Shown here: positions 8,543 through 16,064 of the stretch, piece by piece | Position numbering within the stretch: position 1 is the first letter of the stretch | Layout of the letters: each line of letters starts with the position of its first letter | From: JAKALD01 sp963817785 | GTDB lineage: Bacteria > Pseudomonadota > Gammaproteobacteria > Burkholderiales > SG8-39 | NCBI GenBank assembly: GCA_963817785.1 | Contig: CAWFPL010000002.1 | Coordinates: 62,001 to 126,000, forward strand | Reading direction: 5' to 3' | Length of the DNA stretch: 64,000 nt | Made by a program: the position numbers and the translations under genes | Notes under the pieces: generated by a model | What the model was told of the DNA's origin: nothing | Database searches by the model: none | Seen by the model: only the letters and a program-made list of their open reading frames with translations

Positions 8543-9409
8543 TCACGCCGCGTCCTCCGCGGCAACGCGAATCGAGAATTCGCCGACGCGCTCGACGCCG
8601 GCGTGGATCTCGTCGCCGGCGTGCACGGGCCCTACGCCCTCCGGTGTCCCGGTCAGAATGATGTCGCCGGGGTACAGGGCGTAGAAACTGCTCGCGTATT
8701 CGATCAGTCGCGGCACGTCGTAGACCATGCGCCGCGTGTTCGAGTGCTGCCGCGTCTCGCCGTTGACGCGCAGCCAGAGCTCGAGCGCGCCGGGGTCGCC
8801 CACCTCGTCGCGCGTGGTCAGCCAGGGACCGAGCACCGCGTAGCTGTCGATCGACTTTCTGAAGCTCGGGAATTCCGGGCCGCGCAGCGTCATGTCGAGC
8901 CCGACCGCGTAGCCGCACACGTAATCCAGGGCTTGCTCGCGCGGCACGCGATCGGCGCGCCGGCCGATGATCACGGCGAGCTCGCACTCGTGATCATTGC
9001 GCCGTTCCGGAAAGCGCAGGCGGATCGGCTCGCCCGGGCCGACCAGGGCGCTGGCCGCTTTCAGGAACAGCCCCCAATCGGCGATCGTCTTGATGTCGCG
9101 GCCGTGCGCGATGCCCTGGTCGCGCCTGGCCTCGTCGATGTGCGCCTGATAGTTGATCGGGGCGTTGACGATCTTGCTCGGATTGGCGACCGGCGACTTG
9201 AGCCTGACCTGTGCCAGCGGACGGCGCGGCGCGCCGCGGGCCAGCAGCTGCGCGCGCGCCAGCACCGCATCGAGATGGGCGATCAAGGGATCGCCCGGCG
9301 GCAGCGGCCAGCGCACCGCGGGCAGGACCTGCAGCGCGGGCGTGACGTCGATGACATGGTCGCCCTCGACCAGCCCGAGGCGGTCCTCGTCGAAGCGGCA
9401 GATCCTCAT
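8543..9409 (-). CDS. Fumarylacetoacetate hydrolase family protein, second copy
   Basis: 288-residue FAH-family protein with an N-terminal extension (RICRFDEDRLGLVEGDHVIDV) as in the 2-hydroxyhepta-2,4-diene-1,7-dioate isomerase/hydrolase-like subgroup. Core motifs seen are APINYQAHIDEA, the metal-ligand ECELAVIIGRRA, GYAVGLDMTLRGPE and PGDIILTGTPEGVGPV. It differs clearly from the shorter paralogue at 6237-6929, so the two probably act on different ring-fission products. The start ATG follows GAGGAGG with an 11-base gap. Its exact reaction (hydrolase, decarboxylase or isomerase) is not decidable from sequence. Confidence 0.84.
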   Translation of the reverse strand: MRICRFDEDRLGLVEGDHVIDVTPALQVLPAVRWPLPPGDPLIAHLDAVLARAQLLARGAPRRPLAQVRLKSPVANPSKIVNAPINYQAHIDEARRDQGIAHGRDIKTIADWGLFLKAASALVGPGEPIRLRFPERRNDHECELAVIIGRRADRVPREQALDYVCGYAVGLDMTLRGPEFPSFRKSIDSYAVLGPWLTTRDEVGDPGALELWLRVNGETRQHSNTRRMVYDVPRLIEYASSFYALYPGDIILTGTPEGVGPVHAGDEIHAGVERVGEFSIRVAAEDAA

Positions 9410-9425
9410 CTTCGTCGCAACCTCC

Positions 9426-9917
9426 TCAGTAAATCGCGAAGTGGCCGCCGTACACGCCGAGCGGCCAGCGCCCGCCCGCGAACAGGGCATGCTTGCGGAC
9501 GAACGGGTGCGATTCGGGCGCGCGCACGGCGCACGCGAGCCGGTATTGGTGCGCGGCGTAGATCGCGCTGCCCGCCGCGGCGCGGATGAGCGCCGGATCG
9601 GCCGCGCCCGAGCACGCCGCGGCCACCGCCGCGGCGCCGTGCAGCGTTTCGGCCAGCGCGAGCCATTGCGCATCGGCGGGATCGAGCCGGGCCTGCGCCT
9701 CGAGCCGGGCGCGCTCGGTCTCCTCGGAGCGCCACCAGTCGCCCGCCGGACTGCGGATGATCTCGGCCGCCTGGGACCAGCTTTGCACCGCGAGCAGCGG
9801 CAGCCGCGGCGCGAGACCGAGGCCGGCGAGATACGCCGCCACGTCTTCGCCCTCGCCGTCGCCGAGTGGCTCGCCCAGCGCGGAGAACCAGGCTGCGTGC
9901 AGTTCGAGCACGCCCAT
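9426..9917 (-). CDS. Unrecognised 163-residue protein coupled to the diiron oxygenase
   Basis: 163 residues, alanine-rich and probably all-helical, soluble, with no signal peptide. Conserved-looking stretches are MGVLELHAAWFSALGEPL, AGDWWRSEETERARLEAQ and the C-terminal GGRWPLGVYGGHFAIY. I do not recognise the family. Its ATG overlaps the stop of the diiron protein gene (TGATG), a strong sign of coupled translation and of a shared complex. By analogy with PaaA/PaaC or other diiron monooxygenases it could be a structural or effector subunit, but no ExxH motif is seen, so it is unlikely to bind iron itself. That role is inference. Confidence 0.6.
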   Translation of the reverse strand: MGVLELHAAWFSALGEPLGDGEGEDVAAYLAGLGLAPRLPLLAVQSWSQAAEIIRSPAGDWWRSEETERARLEAQARLDPADAQWLALAETLHGAAAVAAACSGAADPALIRAAAGSAIYAAHQYRLACAVRAPESHPFVRKHALFAGGRWPLGVYGGHFAIY

Positions 9918-10627
9918 CAGGCGGCTTCTGGCACCGCGACTTCGGGCATGCGCAGGCCGAGCTTTTCGAGCACGCCCTGGGCACGCTCCAGGTAGTCGTC
10001 GCGCATCTCCTCGTTCTTGCGCAGCTTGAGCCCGAATCTGCGGAACATCTCGTTGTTCTTCGAGCCCGCGGCGCCGAAGAACGCCGGCAGACCCGGGAAA
10101 TAGCGGTCGAGCGCGTCCTGCACCTTGCGCCTGCCTTCCGGCGTGTTCACCAGCTCCGTGCAGAAGTCGAGCCCGAACTGGGCGTGGAACTTCTCCTCCG
10201 GCATGGTGGTGCGCGCCAGATTGCGCAGCGGCACGAAGCTGCAGTGGAGCAGGTCTTCGACCTGCAGGATCTCGGCGAGGTCGGCGACCATCTTGATGAC
10301 GCAGAACTCTTCCCAGCTCTTGAGCGGGAAGGCGAAGATCGACAGCGGCTTCTTGTTCCTGGTGTCGTACTCTTCGGGCGCAACGCCGATCCTGTCGGCG
10401 AGCTCCTTGAAGCGGACGTGGTGGGCGTATTCCTCCATCGCCACGCGGCAGGTGAGCCACTTGGCGTAAGGCGTCGGCGCCAGGCCGATCGCGGGCTCGT
10501 CGAATACCTGCGCGCCGTAAAGCTCGTTGAGCGCGTGGCTGCGCACGATCTTCTTCACCGCCTCCTGGTACTCGGTGGGTTGCCTGGCGAGGTCCTCGAC
10601 GGTTTTCACTTCGGGATACGCGGACAT
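9917..10627 (-). CDS. PaaA/PaaC-like ferritin-fold diiron oxygenase subunit
   Basis: 236-residue helical protein of the phenylacetate-CoA epoxidase (PaaA/PaaC) type. Candidate diiron ligands are visible: E in NELYGAQVFDEP, E-x-x-H in MEEYAHHVRF, E/D in AEILQVEDLLH and E-x-x-H in MPEEKFHAQFG. That is the two ExxH pattern with intervening acidic residues. PaaA hydroxylates or epoxidises CoA-bound aromatic rings with O2 and electrons from a ferredoxin-NADP reductase; here such a reductase is encoded upstream in the same unit. It is shorter than PaaA (about 310 residues) and far shorter than BoxB. The substrate is unknown; the neighbouring CoA ligases suggest an aryl-CoA. Confidence 0.78.
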   Translation of the reverse strand: MSAYPEVKTVEDLARQPTEYQEAVKKIVRSHALNELYGAQVFDEPAIGLAPTPYAKWLTCRVAMEEYAHHVRFKELADRIGVAPEEYDTRNKKPLSIFAFPLKSWEEFCVIKMVADLAEILQVEDLLHCSFVPLRNLARTTMPEEKFHAQFGLDFCTELVNTPEGRRKVQDALDRYFPGLPAFFGAAGSKNNEMFRRFGLKLRKNEEMRDDYLERAQGVLEKLGLRMPEVAVPEAA

Positions 10628-10647
10628 GCAAGTCTCCTGGTCTGGAA

Positions 10648-11562
10648 TCAGAGCACCGGCGCGGAGGCGAATGCTTCGAGGTCGGTCACGAGGTCGGCGT
10701 AATACGGCTCGAGCACCTTGATGCCCTGGGCGAATCCGGCGAGGTCGTATCCGCCGGCGGGCTGCACCAGCCGGTGCGCCGGCCGCGGCTGGGAGAACAC
10801 CAGCACCTCGCGGCCGCGCACGCCGAACAGCTGGCCGCTCACGTCGGCAGCGGCGTCGCTCGCGAGGTAGGTGACCAGCCGTGCCACGTACAGCGCCGGA
10901 ACCTTGAGCGCCTGCTCCTTGTAGGCCGCCTGGGCCTCGTTCGCCGGTTGGATGCTTTCGGTGACGCGCGTCGCGGCGAACGGCGCGACGGCGTTGCAGC
11001 GGATCTTCGAGCGGGCGAGGTCGTGCGCGACGACGCGCGTGAGCCCCATCAGCCCGGCCTTCGCCGAGGCGTAAGCGGCCTGGCCGTAATTGCCGTAAAT
11101 GCCCGCCGAGGACACCATGTTCACGATCGCTCCGGGCGCGCGCCCGGTCTTGGCCTGGTCGCGCATCACCGGCGTCGCCGCGGCGAGCATCCGGTAGGCG
11201 CCGGTCAGGTTGGTGCGCAGTACCGCGTCCCAGGCCTGCGGATCGGACTTGAAGATGAGCGCGTCGCGGATGACGGCGGCGTTGTTCACCACGATGTCCA
11301 GAGCGCCGAAGCGCTCGACGGCGAGCTCGACCGCGGTGCGCGCCACCGCCGGGTCGGCGACGTCGCCGCACACGGCGGCCGCGCGGTCCATGTGGCGCAC
11401 CGCCTCCTCGGCGAGCTTCGGCTCGAGCAGCTCGCCGGAGATCGACACGCCGGCATCCACCACGACGACGCTTGCGTCGTGCGCGATCAGGTCCTCGGCG
11501 ATCGCCAGGCCGATGCCGCGCGCGCCGCCGGTCACGATCGCCACTTTGCCTTTGAGATCCAC
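10648..11562 (-). CDS. SDR-family dehydrogenase (HSD17B4-like 3-hydroxyacyl-CoA or dihydrodiol type)
   Basis: 304-residue short-chain dehydrogenase. NAD(P) motif TGGARGIG is near residue 10, NNAAVIRD follows, and the catalytic Ser in NMVSSAG and YxxxK in YASAK are present. A C-terminal extension of about 65 residues (after SGQLFGVRGREVLVFSQPRP) resembles the tail seen in multifunctional beta-oxidation enzymes. The GTG start at 11562 is preferred over the longer form because GAGGAGG lies just before it. It could oxidise a hydroxyacyl-CoA or a cis-dihydrodiol made by the oxygenase; the choice is open. Confidence 0.83.
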   Translation of the reverse strand: MDLKGKVAIVTGGARGIGLAIAEDLIAHDASVVVVDAGVSISGELLEPKLAEEAVRHMDRAAAVCGDVADPAVARTAVELAVERFGALDIVVNNAAVIRDALIFKSDPQAWDAVLRTNLTGAYRMLAAATPVMRDQAKTGRAPGAIVNMVSSAGIYGNYGQAAYASAKAGLMGLTRVVAHDLARSKIRCNAVAPFAATRVTESIQPANEAQAAYKEQALKVPALYVARLVTYLASDAAADVSGQLFGVRGREVLVFSQPRPAHRLVQPAGGYDLAGFAQGIKVLEPYYADLVTDLEAFASAPVL

Positions 11563-11572
11563 CCGAGCCTCC

Positions 11573-12628
11573 TCAAGTTTGGTTGTAGAACGCATCGGCG
11601 TGGATCTGGCGGGGCGCCAGTCCGCGCGCCTGCAGCATGGCGCTCGCCGCCTCGACCATCACTGGCGGACCCGCTAGATAGGCCATCGTGCCCTCAGCGT
11701 CGGGCAAATCGGCCGCCACCGCCTCGTGCACCAGCCCATAGTGCCGGCCGCGTGCACCCTTTTGCTCCGACAGCACCACGTGATAGCCGAAGTTCGGATG
11801 CATTGCCGCGAGGTCCTTCAATAGACCTTCGTGGTAAAGGTCGCGCTCGCTGCGCACGCCTACATACAGCGTGACCGGCGCGCCGTGGCCGCGGACGAGC
11901 AAGGTGCATAGAATCGATTGCATCGGCGCGAGCCCGCTCCCCCCGGCGACCAGGAGCACCGGGCCCGCGTGGTTGTCGCGCAGGTACGCGACCCCTAGGG
12001 GACCGGCGACCTTCACCCTGTCGCCGACCCTGAGCCGTTGCGCGACGTAGGCGCTGGTGCGCCCGCCGGGCATGTGGCGGATGTGGAACACCAACTCCGG
12101 TTCGTCCGGGGCGCTGGCCATCGAATAGTGCCGCGACAGGCCGGGGGCAAACTCGACCTGCGCGTATTGCCCGGCGGAGAAGGCGAACGGGCCGCCCGCC
12201 TCGATCGCCAGGCGCACGCCCTTGATGTCGTGCGTCAGATCCTCGAGCTCGAGCACGCGGCAGCGCATCACGCGCGAGGGGTGTACCACCAGCTCCTCGG
12301 CGTCGAGCCGGCGTATGGCGGTGTCGTCCCAGACCTGCGTGCGGCAGGCAAGGATCATGTTCCTGGCGCGCTCCTCAGGTGTCAGCGCGTGTTCGGAGTA
12401 CTCCAGCTCGAACACGTCACCGCTAACCAGCTCGCATTTGCAGGTGCCGCAGTTGCCGGCCTGGCACGAGAACGGGAACGCCACCCCGGCGCGCAGCAGC
12501 GACTCGAGGATGGTGTCCCCGGCCTCGACCGGAATGGGCTGGTCGTGCCCCTCGAGCGCGATGTGCATGGGTGCGGCAGCGGAGTCGAGACGGAGGGACG
12601 CCGGTTGCGTACGGGTCTTGGCTAGCAT
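11573..12628 (-). CDS. NAD(P)H:ferredoxin-type reductase (N-terminal [2Fe-2S], FAD, NAD)
   Basis: Up to 351 residues. An N-terminal plant-type ferredoxin domain carries the cysteines of SCQAGNCGTCKCEL plus a distal ILACRTQ. It is followed by an FAD domain (RHYSMASAPDEP) and an NAD(P) domain (LLVAGGSGLAPMQS, YLAGPPVMVEAA). This order is that of phenol-hydroxylase or CDP-6-deoxyglucoseen reductases and of oxygenase reductases generally. It is the first gene of the unit and the likely electron donor of the diiron protein. The longest start (12628) lies only 4 bases from the predicted -10 box, so the ATG at 12568 (MHIALEG) may be the true start, though neither has a clear ribosome site. Confidence 0.86.
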   Translation of the reverse strand: MLAKTRTQPASLRLDSAAAPMHIALEGHDQPIPVEAGDTILESLLRAGVAFPFSCQAGNCGTCKCELVSGDVFELEYSEHALTPEERARNMILACRTQVWDDTAIRRLDAEELVVHPSRVMRCRVLELEDLTHDIKGVRLAIEAGGPFAFSAGQYAQVEFAPGLSRHYSMASAPDEPELVFHIRHMPGGRTSAYVAQRLRVGDRVKVAGPLGVAYLRDNHAGPVLLVAGGSGLAPMQSILCTLLVRGHGAPVTLYVGVRSERDLYHEGLLKDLAAMHPNFGYHVVLSEQKGARGRHYGLVHEAVAADLPDAEGTMAYLAGPPVMVEAASAMLQARGLAPRQIHADAFYNQT

Positions 12629-12631
12629 AGG

Positions 12632-12661
12632 ATGCTAGCGCGCAATTCGTTGAGATGTCAA
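12632..12661 (-). promoter_or_regulatory. Sigma-70-type promoter of the reductase-oxygenase unit
   Basis: On the minus strand a consensus -35 box TTGACA (12661-12656) is separated by 18 bp from TAGCAT (12637-12632). Transcription would start near 12625 and run into the reductase gene. The MarR operator dyad lies directly upstream of the -35 box, a position suited to repression or to control by a divergently encoded regulator. Confidence 0.6.
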
Positions 12662-12664
12662 ACT

Positions 12665-12679
12665 GTTTGGATACCAAAC
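12665..12679. promoter_or_regulatory. MarR-type operator dyad
   Basis: A perfect inverted repeat GTTTGG-ATA-CCAAAC lies between the divergent reductase unit and the MarR gene, abutting the -35 box of the minus-strand promoter. The 15-bp length fits a MarR dimer site. Autoregulation and control of the catabolic unit are inferred from position. Confidence 0.65.
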
Positions 12680-12699
12680 TAAATGCCCCCGGCAGCCGC

Positions 12700-13149
12700 A
12701 TGACGCGCATTCGCCGTGACGGCCCCGCGGGCGCCGAGCTGGACCAAGGGCCCCTGCCCGGGCTGATCGGCTACCGGCTGCGGCTGGCCCAGCAGACCGT
12801 GTTCCGGGACTTCACAGCCAGCGTGCCCGATCTGACCCCCGGACGCGTCGGCGTGCTGGTGCTGATCGAGGCCAACCCGGGAGTGACGCAGACCCGGTTG
12901 GCGCAGGCCGTGGGTCTGGACCGCTCGACCCTGGTCGGCGTGCTCGATCAGCTGGAGCAGCGCCGCCTGATCGAGCGGCGACGCGGGACCGATCGACGCA
13001 CCAACGGATTGTGGCTCACGCGGCCGGGCCGAGCGCTGCTCGCGCGCATGAAGCGCGCGATCGCGGCGCACGAAGCACGCGTCGCCGGGAAGCTCTCCAC
13101 TGCCGAGCGCGAGCAGCTGCTGGCGCTGCTCGACAAGCTCGCGAAGTAA
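12700..13149 (+). CDS. MarR-family transcriptional regulator
   Basis: 149 residues from the ATG at 12700. The winged-helix core is visible: GLIGYRLRLAQQTVFRDF, LTPGRVGVLVLIEANPGVTQTRLAQAVGLDRSTLVGVLDQLEQRRLIERRR and GTDRRTNGLWLT, with the DRR of the wing. An earlier in-frame ATG at 12655 is less likely because it would put the operator dyad inside the gene. Divergent from the aromatic unit, it is the obvious local regulator, comparable in role to BadR-like MarR proteins that respond to aryl-CoA or aromatic acids. The ligand is unknown. Confidence 0.85.
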   Translation: MTRIRRDGPAGAELDQGPLPGLIGYRLRLAQQTVFRDFTASVPDLTPGRVGVLVLIEANPGVTQTRLAQAVGLDRSTLVGVLDQLEQRRLIERRRGTDRRTNGLWLTRPGRALLARMKRAIAAHEARVAGKLSTAEREQLLALLDKLAK

Positions 13150-13177
13150 AAAAAAGGACGGACCCGAAGGTCCGTCC
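13148..13177 (-). terminator. Rho-independent terminator after amtB
   Basis: A 9-bp perfect stem GGACGGACC / GGTCCGTCC closes a 4-base loop. Read on the minus strand it is followed by eight T, a canonical intrinsic terminator for the porin-glnK-amtB unit that ends at 13230. The A-run on the plus strand overlaps the stop codon of the convergent MarR gene, which is served only by the hairpin. Confidence 0.9.
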
Positions 13178-13229
13178 TGCAGTCCCGCCGCGCGTTGCCG
13201 GCCGGAGCCGGCGACGCGGTGTAGCGCGG

Positions 13230-14654
13230 TCAGATCACTTGTTCGCCGTGCTGGGTGATGTCCAGACCTTCGCGCTCCTGCTCCTCGGTCACGCGCAGTC
13301 CGACCAGGGCGTCGACCACCTTGAGGATGATGTAGGTGACGACCGCATCGTAGGCCGCGACCGCGCCCACGGCGATGAGCTGGGTCAGCAGCTGCCCGCC
13401 GTTACCTTCGAGCACGCCCGCGGTGCCGCCGATCGCCTTGACCGCGAACACGCCGGTCAGGATGGCGCCGACGGTTCCGCCGATACCGTGCACGCCGAAG
13501 GCATCAAGCGAGTCGTCGTAACCGATCATGTTCTTCATGTAGGTCGCGGTCCAGAAGCAGATCACGCCCCCGGCGATGCCGATGACGAAGGCGCCGGTCG
13601 GGTCGACGAAGCCCGATGCGGGAGTGATGGCGACCAGGCCCGCCACCGCGCCCGAGCACATGCCCAGCAGGCTGGGCTTGCCCTTCGCCATCCACTCGGC
13701 GAACATCCACGAAAGCGCCGCCGTGGCGGTGGCGATCTGCGTGACGGTCATCGCCATGCCGGCGCGCCCGCCCGAGCTGACCGCGGAGCCGGCGTTGAAG
13801 CCGAACCAGCCCACCCACAGCAGCGAGGCGCCGATCATGGTCAGCACCAGGTTGTGGGGTGCCATGGGCTCCTTGCTGTACCCGAGGCGCTTGCCCAGCA
13901 CCAGTGCGCAGACCAGGCCCGCAACGCCGGCGTTGATATGCACCACCGTGCCACCGGCGAAGTCGAGCGCGCCCATCTTGGCCAGCCAGCCGGTCGGGGC
14001 CCACACCCAGTGCGCGATCGGCGCGTACACGAAAATCAGCCACAGGCTCATGAACCAAACCACGGCCGAAAACTTCATGCGATCGGCGAAGGCGCCCGCG
14101 ATCAGCGCCGGGGTGATGATGGCGAAGGTCATCTGGAAGCTCATGAACACTGACTCCGGCACGGCGCCCGAGAGGCCGCTCGTCGTCGTCTTGCCCATGC
14201 CGTGCAGGAACAGCCGCGACAGGTCGCCGATGAAGGAGCCGCCATTGGTGAACGCGAGCGTGTAGCCGATCATGTACCAGAGCACCGTGACCAGGCAGGT
14301 GACGACGAAGCTCTGCGCCAGCGTCGCGAGCACGTTCTTCTTGCGCACCATGCCGGCGTAGAACAATCCCAGGCCGGGGATCGTCATCATCAGCACCAGC
14401 GCCATGGAAGTCATCATCCAGGCCGTGTCGCCGGGGTTGATGGCGGGATCGGCATCGGCCGACACCGCTTCCTTGGGCGCGGCGGCCGCAGGCGCCGGCG
14501 CCGCAGCGGGGGCCGGCGCAGCCGCTGGTGCCGCCGCAGGCGGGGTCGCCTGCGCCAGCAACATCGGCGTAGCCGGGCTGACGTCCGCCGAGACCGGAGC
14601 GGCAAATGCCCCGGTCAGGGCCAGCAGCGCGAGGATTGAAAAGAGCTTTCTCAT
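13230..14654 (-). CDS. amtB: Ammonium transporter AmtB
   Basis: 474 residues. A signal peptide (MRKLFSILALLALTGAFAAPVSA) precedes an Ala/Pro-rich linker to about residue 70 and then the 11-helix Amt fold. Family signatures are TAWMMTSMALVLMMTIPGL, the FAGGTVVHINAGVAGL segment with the pore histidine, and FGVHGIGGTVGAILTG with the second pore histidine. The start at 14654 is chosen for its GGGAG site; an upstream in-frame ATG adds nine unlikely residues. It conducts ammonia/ammonium and is gated by GlnK, encoded 10 bases upstream. The shared sigma-54 promoter indicates induction under nitrogen limitation. Confidence 0.96.
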   Translation of the reverse strand: MRKLFSILALLALTGAFAAPVSADVSPATPMLLAQATPPAAAPAAAPAPAAAPAPAAAAPKEAVSADADPAINPGDTAWMMTSMALVLMMTIPGLGLFYAGMVRKKNVLATLAQSFVVTCLVTVLWYMIGYTLAFTNGGSFIGDLSRLFLHGMGKTTTSGLSGAVPESVFMSFQMTFAIITPALIAGAFADRMKFSAVVWFMSLWLIFVYAPIAHWVWAPTGWLAKMGALDFAGGTVVHINAGVAGLVCALVLGKRLGYSKEPMAPHNLVLTMIGASLLWVGWFGFNAGSAVSSGGRAGMAMTVTQIATATAALSWMFAEWMAKGKPSLLGMCSGAVAGLVAITPASGFVDPTGAFVIGIAGGVICFWTATYMKNMIGYDDSLDAFGVHGIGGTVGAILTGVFAVKAIGGTAGVLEGNGGQLLTQLIAVGAVAAYDAVVTYIILKVVDALVGLRVTEEQEREGLDITQHGEQVI

Positions 14655-14664
14655 CTTGATCTCC

Positions 14665-15003
14665 CTATAGCGCCGCCGCATCGGTTTCGCCGGTGCGGAT
14701 GCGAATTACCTTCTCCAAATCGAACACGAAGATCTTGCCGTCGCCGATCTTCCCGGTATTGGCGGCCTTTTCGATCGCCTCGATCGCCTGATCGAGCAGT
14801 TCCGACTTGATCGCGACATCGATCTTCACTTTCGGCAGGAAATCGACCACGTACTCGGCGCCCCGATACAGCTCGGTGTGGCCTTTCTGCCGGCCGAATC
14901 CCTTGACCTCGGTCACGGTAATTCCCTGCACGCCGATCCCCGACAAGGCCTCTCGGACCTCGTCGAGCTTGAACGGCTTGATGATTGCGGTGACAAATTT
15001 CAT
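14665..15003 (-). CDS. glnK: Nitrogen regulatory protein P-II (GlnK)
   Basis: 112 residues, the full P-II length. It starts MKFVTAIIKPFKLDEVREAL; the T-loop reads GHTELYRGAEYVVDFLPKVK with the uridylylatable Tyr51, and the B-loop/C-terminal signature is TGKIGDGKIFVFDLE. It senses ATP/ADP and 2-oxoglutarate and blocks AmtB when nitrogen is plentiful. The direct linkage to amtB makes GlnK a better name than GlnB. Confidence 0.95.
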   Translation of the reverse strand: MKFVTAIIKPFKLDEVREALSGIGVQGITVTEVKGFGRQKGHTELYRGAEYVVDFLPKVKIDVAIKSELLDQAIEAIEKAANTGKIGDGKIFVFDLEKVIRIRTGETDAAAL

Positions 15004-15055
15004 GGTTCTCTCTCCGGGGTGGACGGACGCTGGCGCCCGTCGCGATGGGCCGTTC

Positions 15056-15853
15056 TCAGAACGTTTTGGAAAAGCTCAGCACCACGGTACCCTTGCCCAG
15101 GTCGTAGCTATTTCCCGTACCTGACAGCGTGTTGCAGTACAGCGGGGTGGCGTCGCCGCAGCTGTTGGCGTTGGTGGTCGAATAGAGCAGGCCGAGCGTT
15201 CCGGCGGCGAACGCCTTGGTCACGCCGACGTTATAGTCGGTGTAGCTCGCGGCGCTGAGGTGGTTCACGCTCTGGTGGCCGACGTGGGCGCTGAGACCGA
15301 GTCCGTTACCCATGTCCCAGGCGCCGTCAAGCTGGAAGTAACCGCTGCCCGTCGTCTTGGTGGTTCCGTCCGGGGTCCAGCCGAACAGGCTGGTTCCGGT
15401 CGTCACCGAGTACTTGGCGGTCAGCCAGCGGTAGCTCAGTGCGCCGTGCAGCTCGACCGTGTCCGGATTGGCGGCGCCGCCCGCGATGTTGGTTCCAGGG
15501 TAGTTGTAGGTCAGGATGCCGACGTCGTAGCCCAGATCCTTGGTGATCGAGCCCCTGTACCCGCCGTAGACGTCGATCTCGATCGGCGCGCTGATCGCGG
15601 AGTTCGTGGCGGCGTCGCTGATCCAACTGATACTTGAGGCCCAGGTTCCGAGGTAAATCCCGTTCGGGTTGGTGTAGTCAAAGCCGCCCTGAATGGCGGG
15701 CTTGCCACGCGATTGCGCGATGCCCCGGTAGATATACTGCGACGCGAGGGTCACGTTGGCTGTGACCGGTGAGGCGGCCGGCTGATCGGCGCCGGCCAAG
15801 CCGGGGGCGGCCAAGGCAGCGGCGACGGAAAGTGCGAGAATGGACTTGCGCAT
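15056..15853 (-). CDS. TorF-family putative porin (outer membrane beta-barrel)
   Basis: 265 residues. A cleavable signal peptide (MRKSILALSVAAALAAPGLAGA) is followed by amphipathic beta strands typical of a TIGR02001/TorF-type barrel: VTLASQYIYRGIAQSRGKPA, YTNPNGIYLGTWASS, IEIDVYGGYRG and the C-terminal GTVVLSFSKTF ending in Phe, the outer-membrane insertion signal. It is the first gene of the sigma-54-driven unit with glnK and amtB, which suggests uptake of a nitrogen compound across the outer membrane. That role is inference. Confidence 0.85.
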   Translation of the reverse strand: MRKSILALSVAAALAAPGLAGADQPAASPVTANVTLASQYIYRGIAQSRGKPAIQGGFDYTNPNGIYLGTWASSISWISDAATNSAISAPIEIDVYGGYRGSITKDLGYDVGILTYNYPGTNIAGGAANPDTVELHGALSYRWLTAKYSVTTGTSLFGWTPDGTTKTTGSGYFQLDGAWDMGNGLGLSAHVGHQSVNHLSAASYTDYNVGVTKAFAAGTLGLLYSTTNANSCGDATPLYCNTLSGTGNSYDLGKGTVVLSFSKTF

Positions 15854-15894
15854 GGTAGAAATCTCCCTAAATGAAGGACGTGCGCGTTAGTCTT

Positions 15895-15910
15895 AGCAGC
15901 TCTTGTGCCA
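15895..15910 (-). promoter_or_regulatory. Sigma-54 promoter of the porin-glnK-amtB unit
   Basis: On the minus strand TGGCACAAGAGCTGCT fits the -24/-12 consensus (TGGCAC, five bases, TTGC) with GG and GC exactly 12 apart. Transcription would start near 15883, about 30 bases before the porin ATG. An NtrC-like dyad lies about 70 bp further upstream. Confidence 0.85.
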
Positions 15911-15972
15911 TGCTACATTGCCTTGTTTTTCATGAGGTTGCGATCCTGCCGTCGAAAGTGAGCGAAAGTGCC

Positions 15973-15987
15973 GCACCATCTTGGGGC
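15973..15987. promoter_or_regulatory. NtrC-like enhancer site
   Basis: GCACCA-TCT-TGGGGC matches the NtrC dyad GCACCA-N3-TGGTGC with one mismatch. Its distance of roughly 100 bp from the predicted sigma-54 start is normal for an enhancer, which supports NtrC control of the nitrogen block. Confidence 0.7.
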
Positions 15988-16064
15988 GCTCGGCGGGGGA
16001 GCTGCCCGCCTTCGGTGCGGGCGGATGCTAGACTCGCGGCCCTGCCCCGGAACCTATTGCTTAC

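Noticed and set aside
6899..9589. An 896-codon open frame on the plus strand
   Set aside because: Antisense to the CoA ligase and FAH genes, which have clear motifs and ribosome sites.
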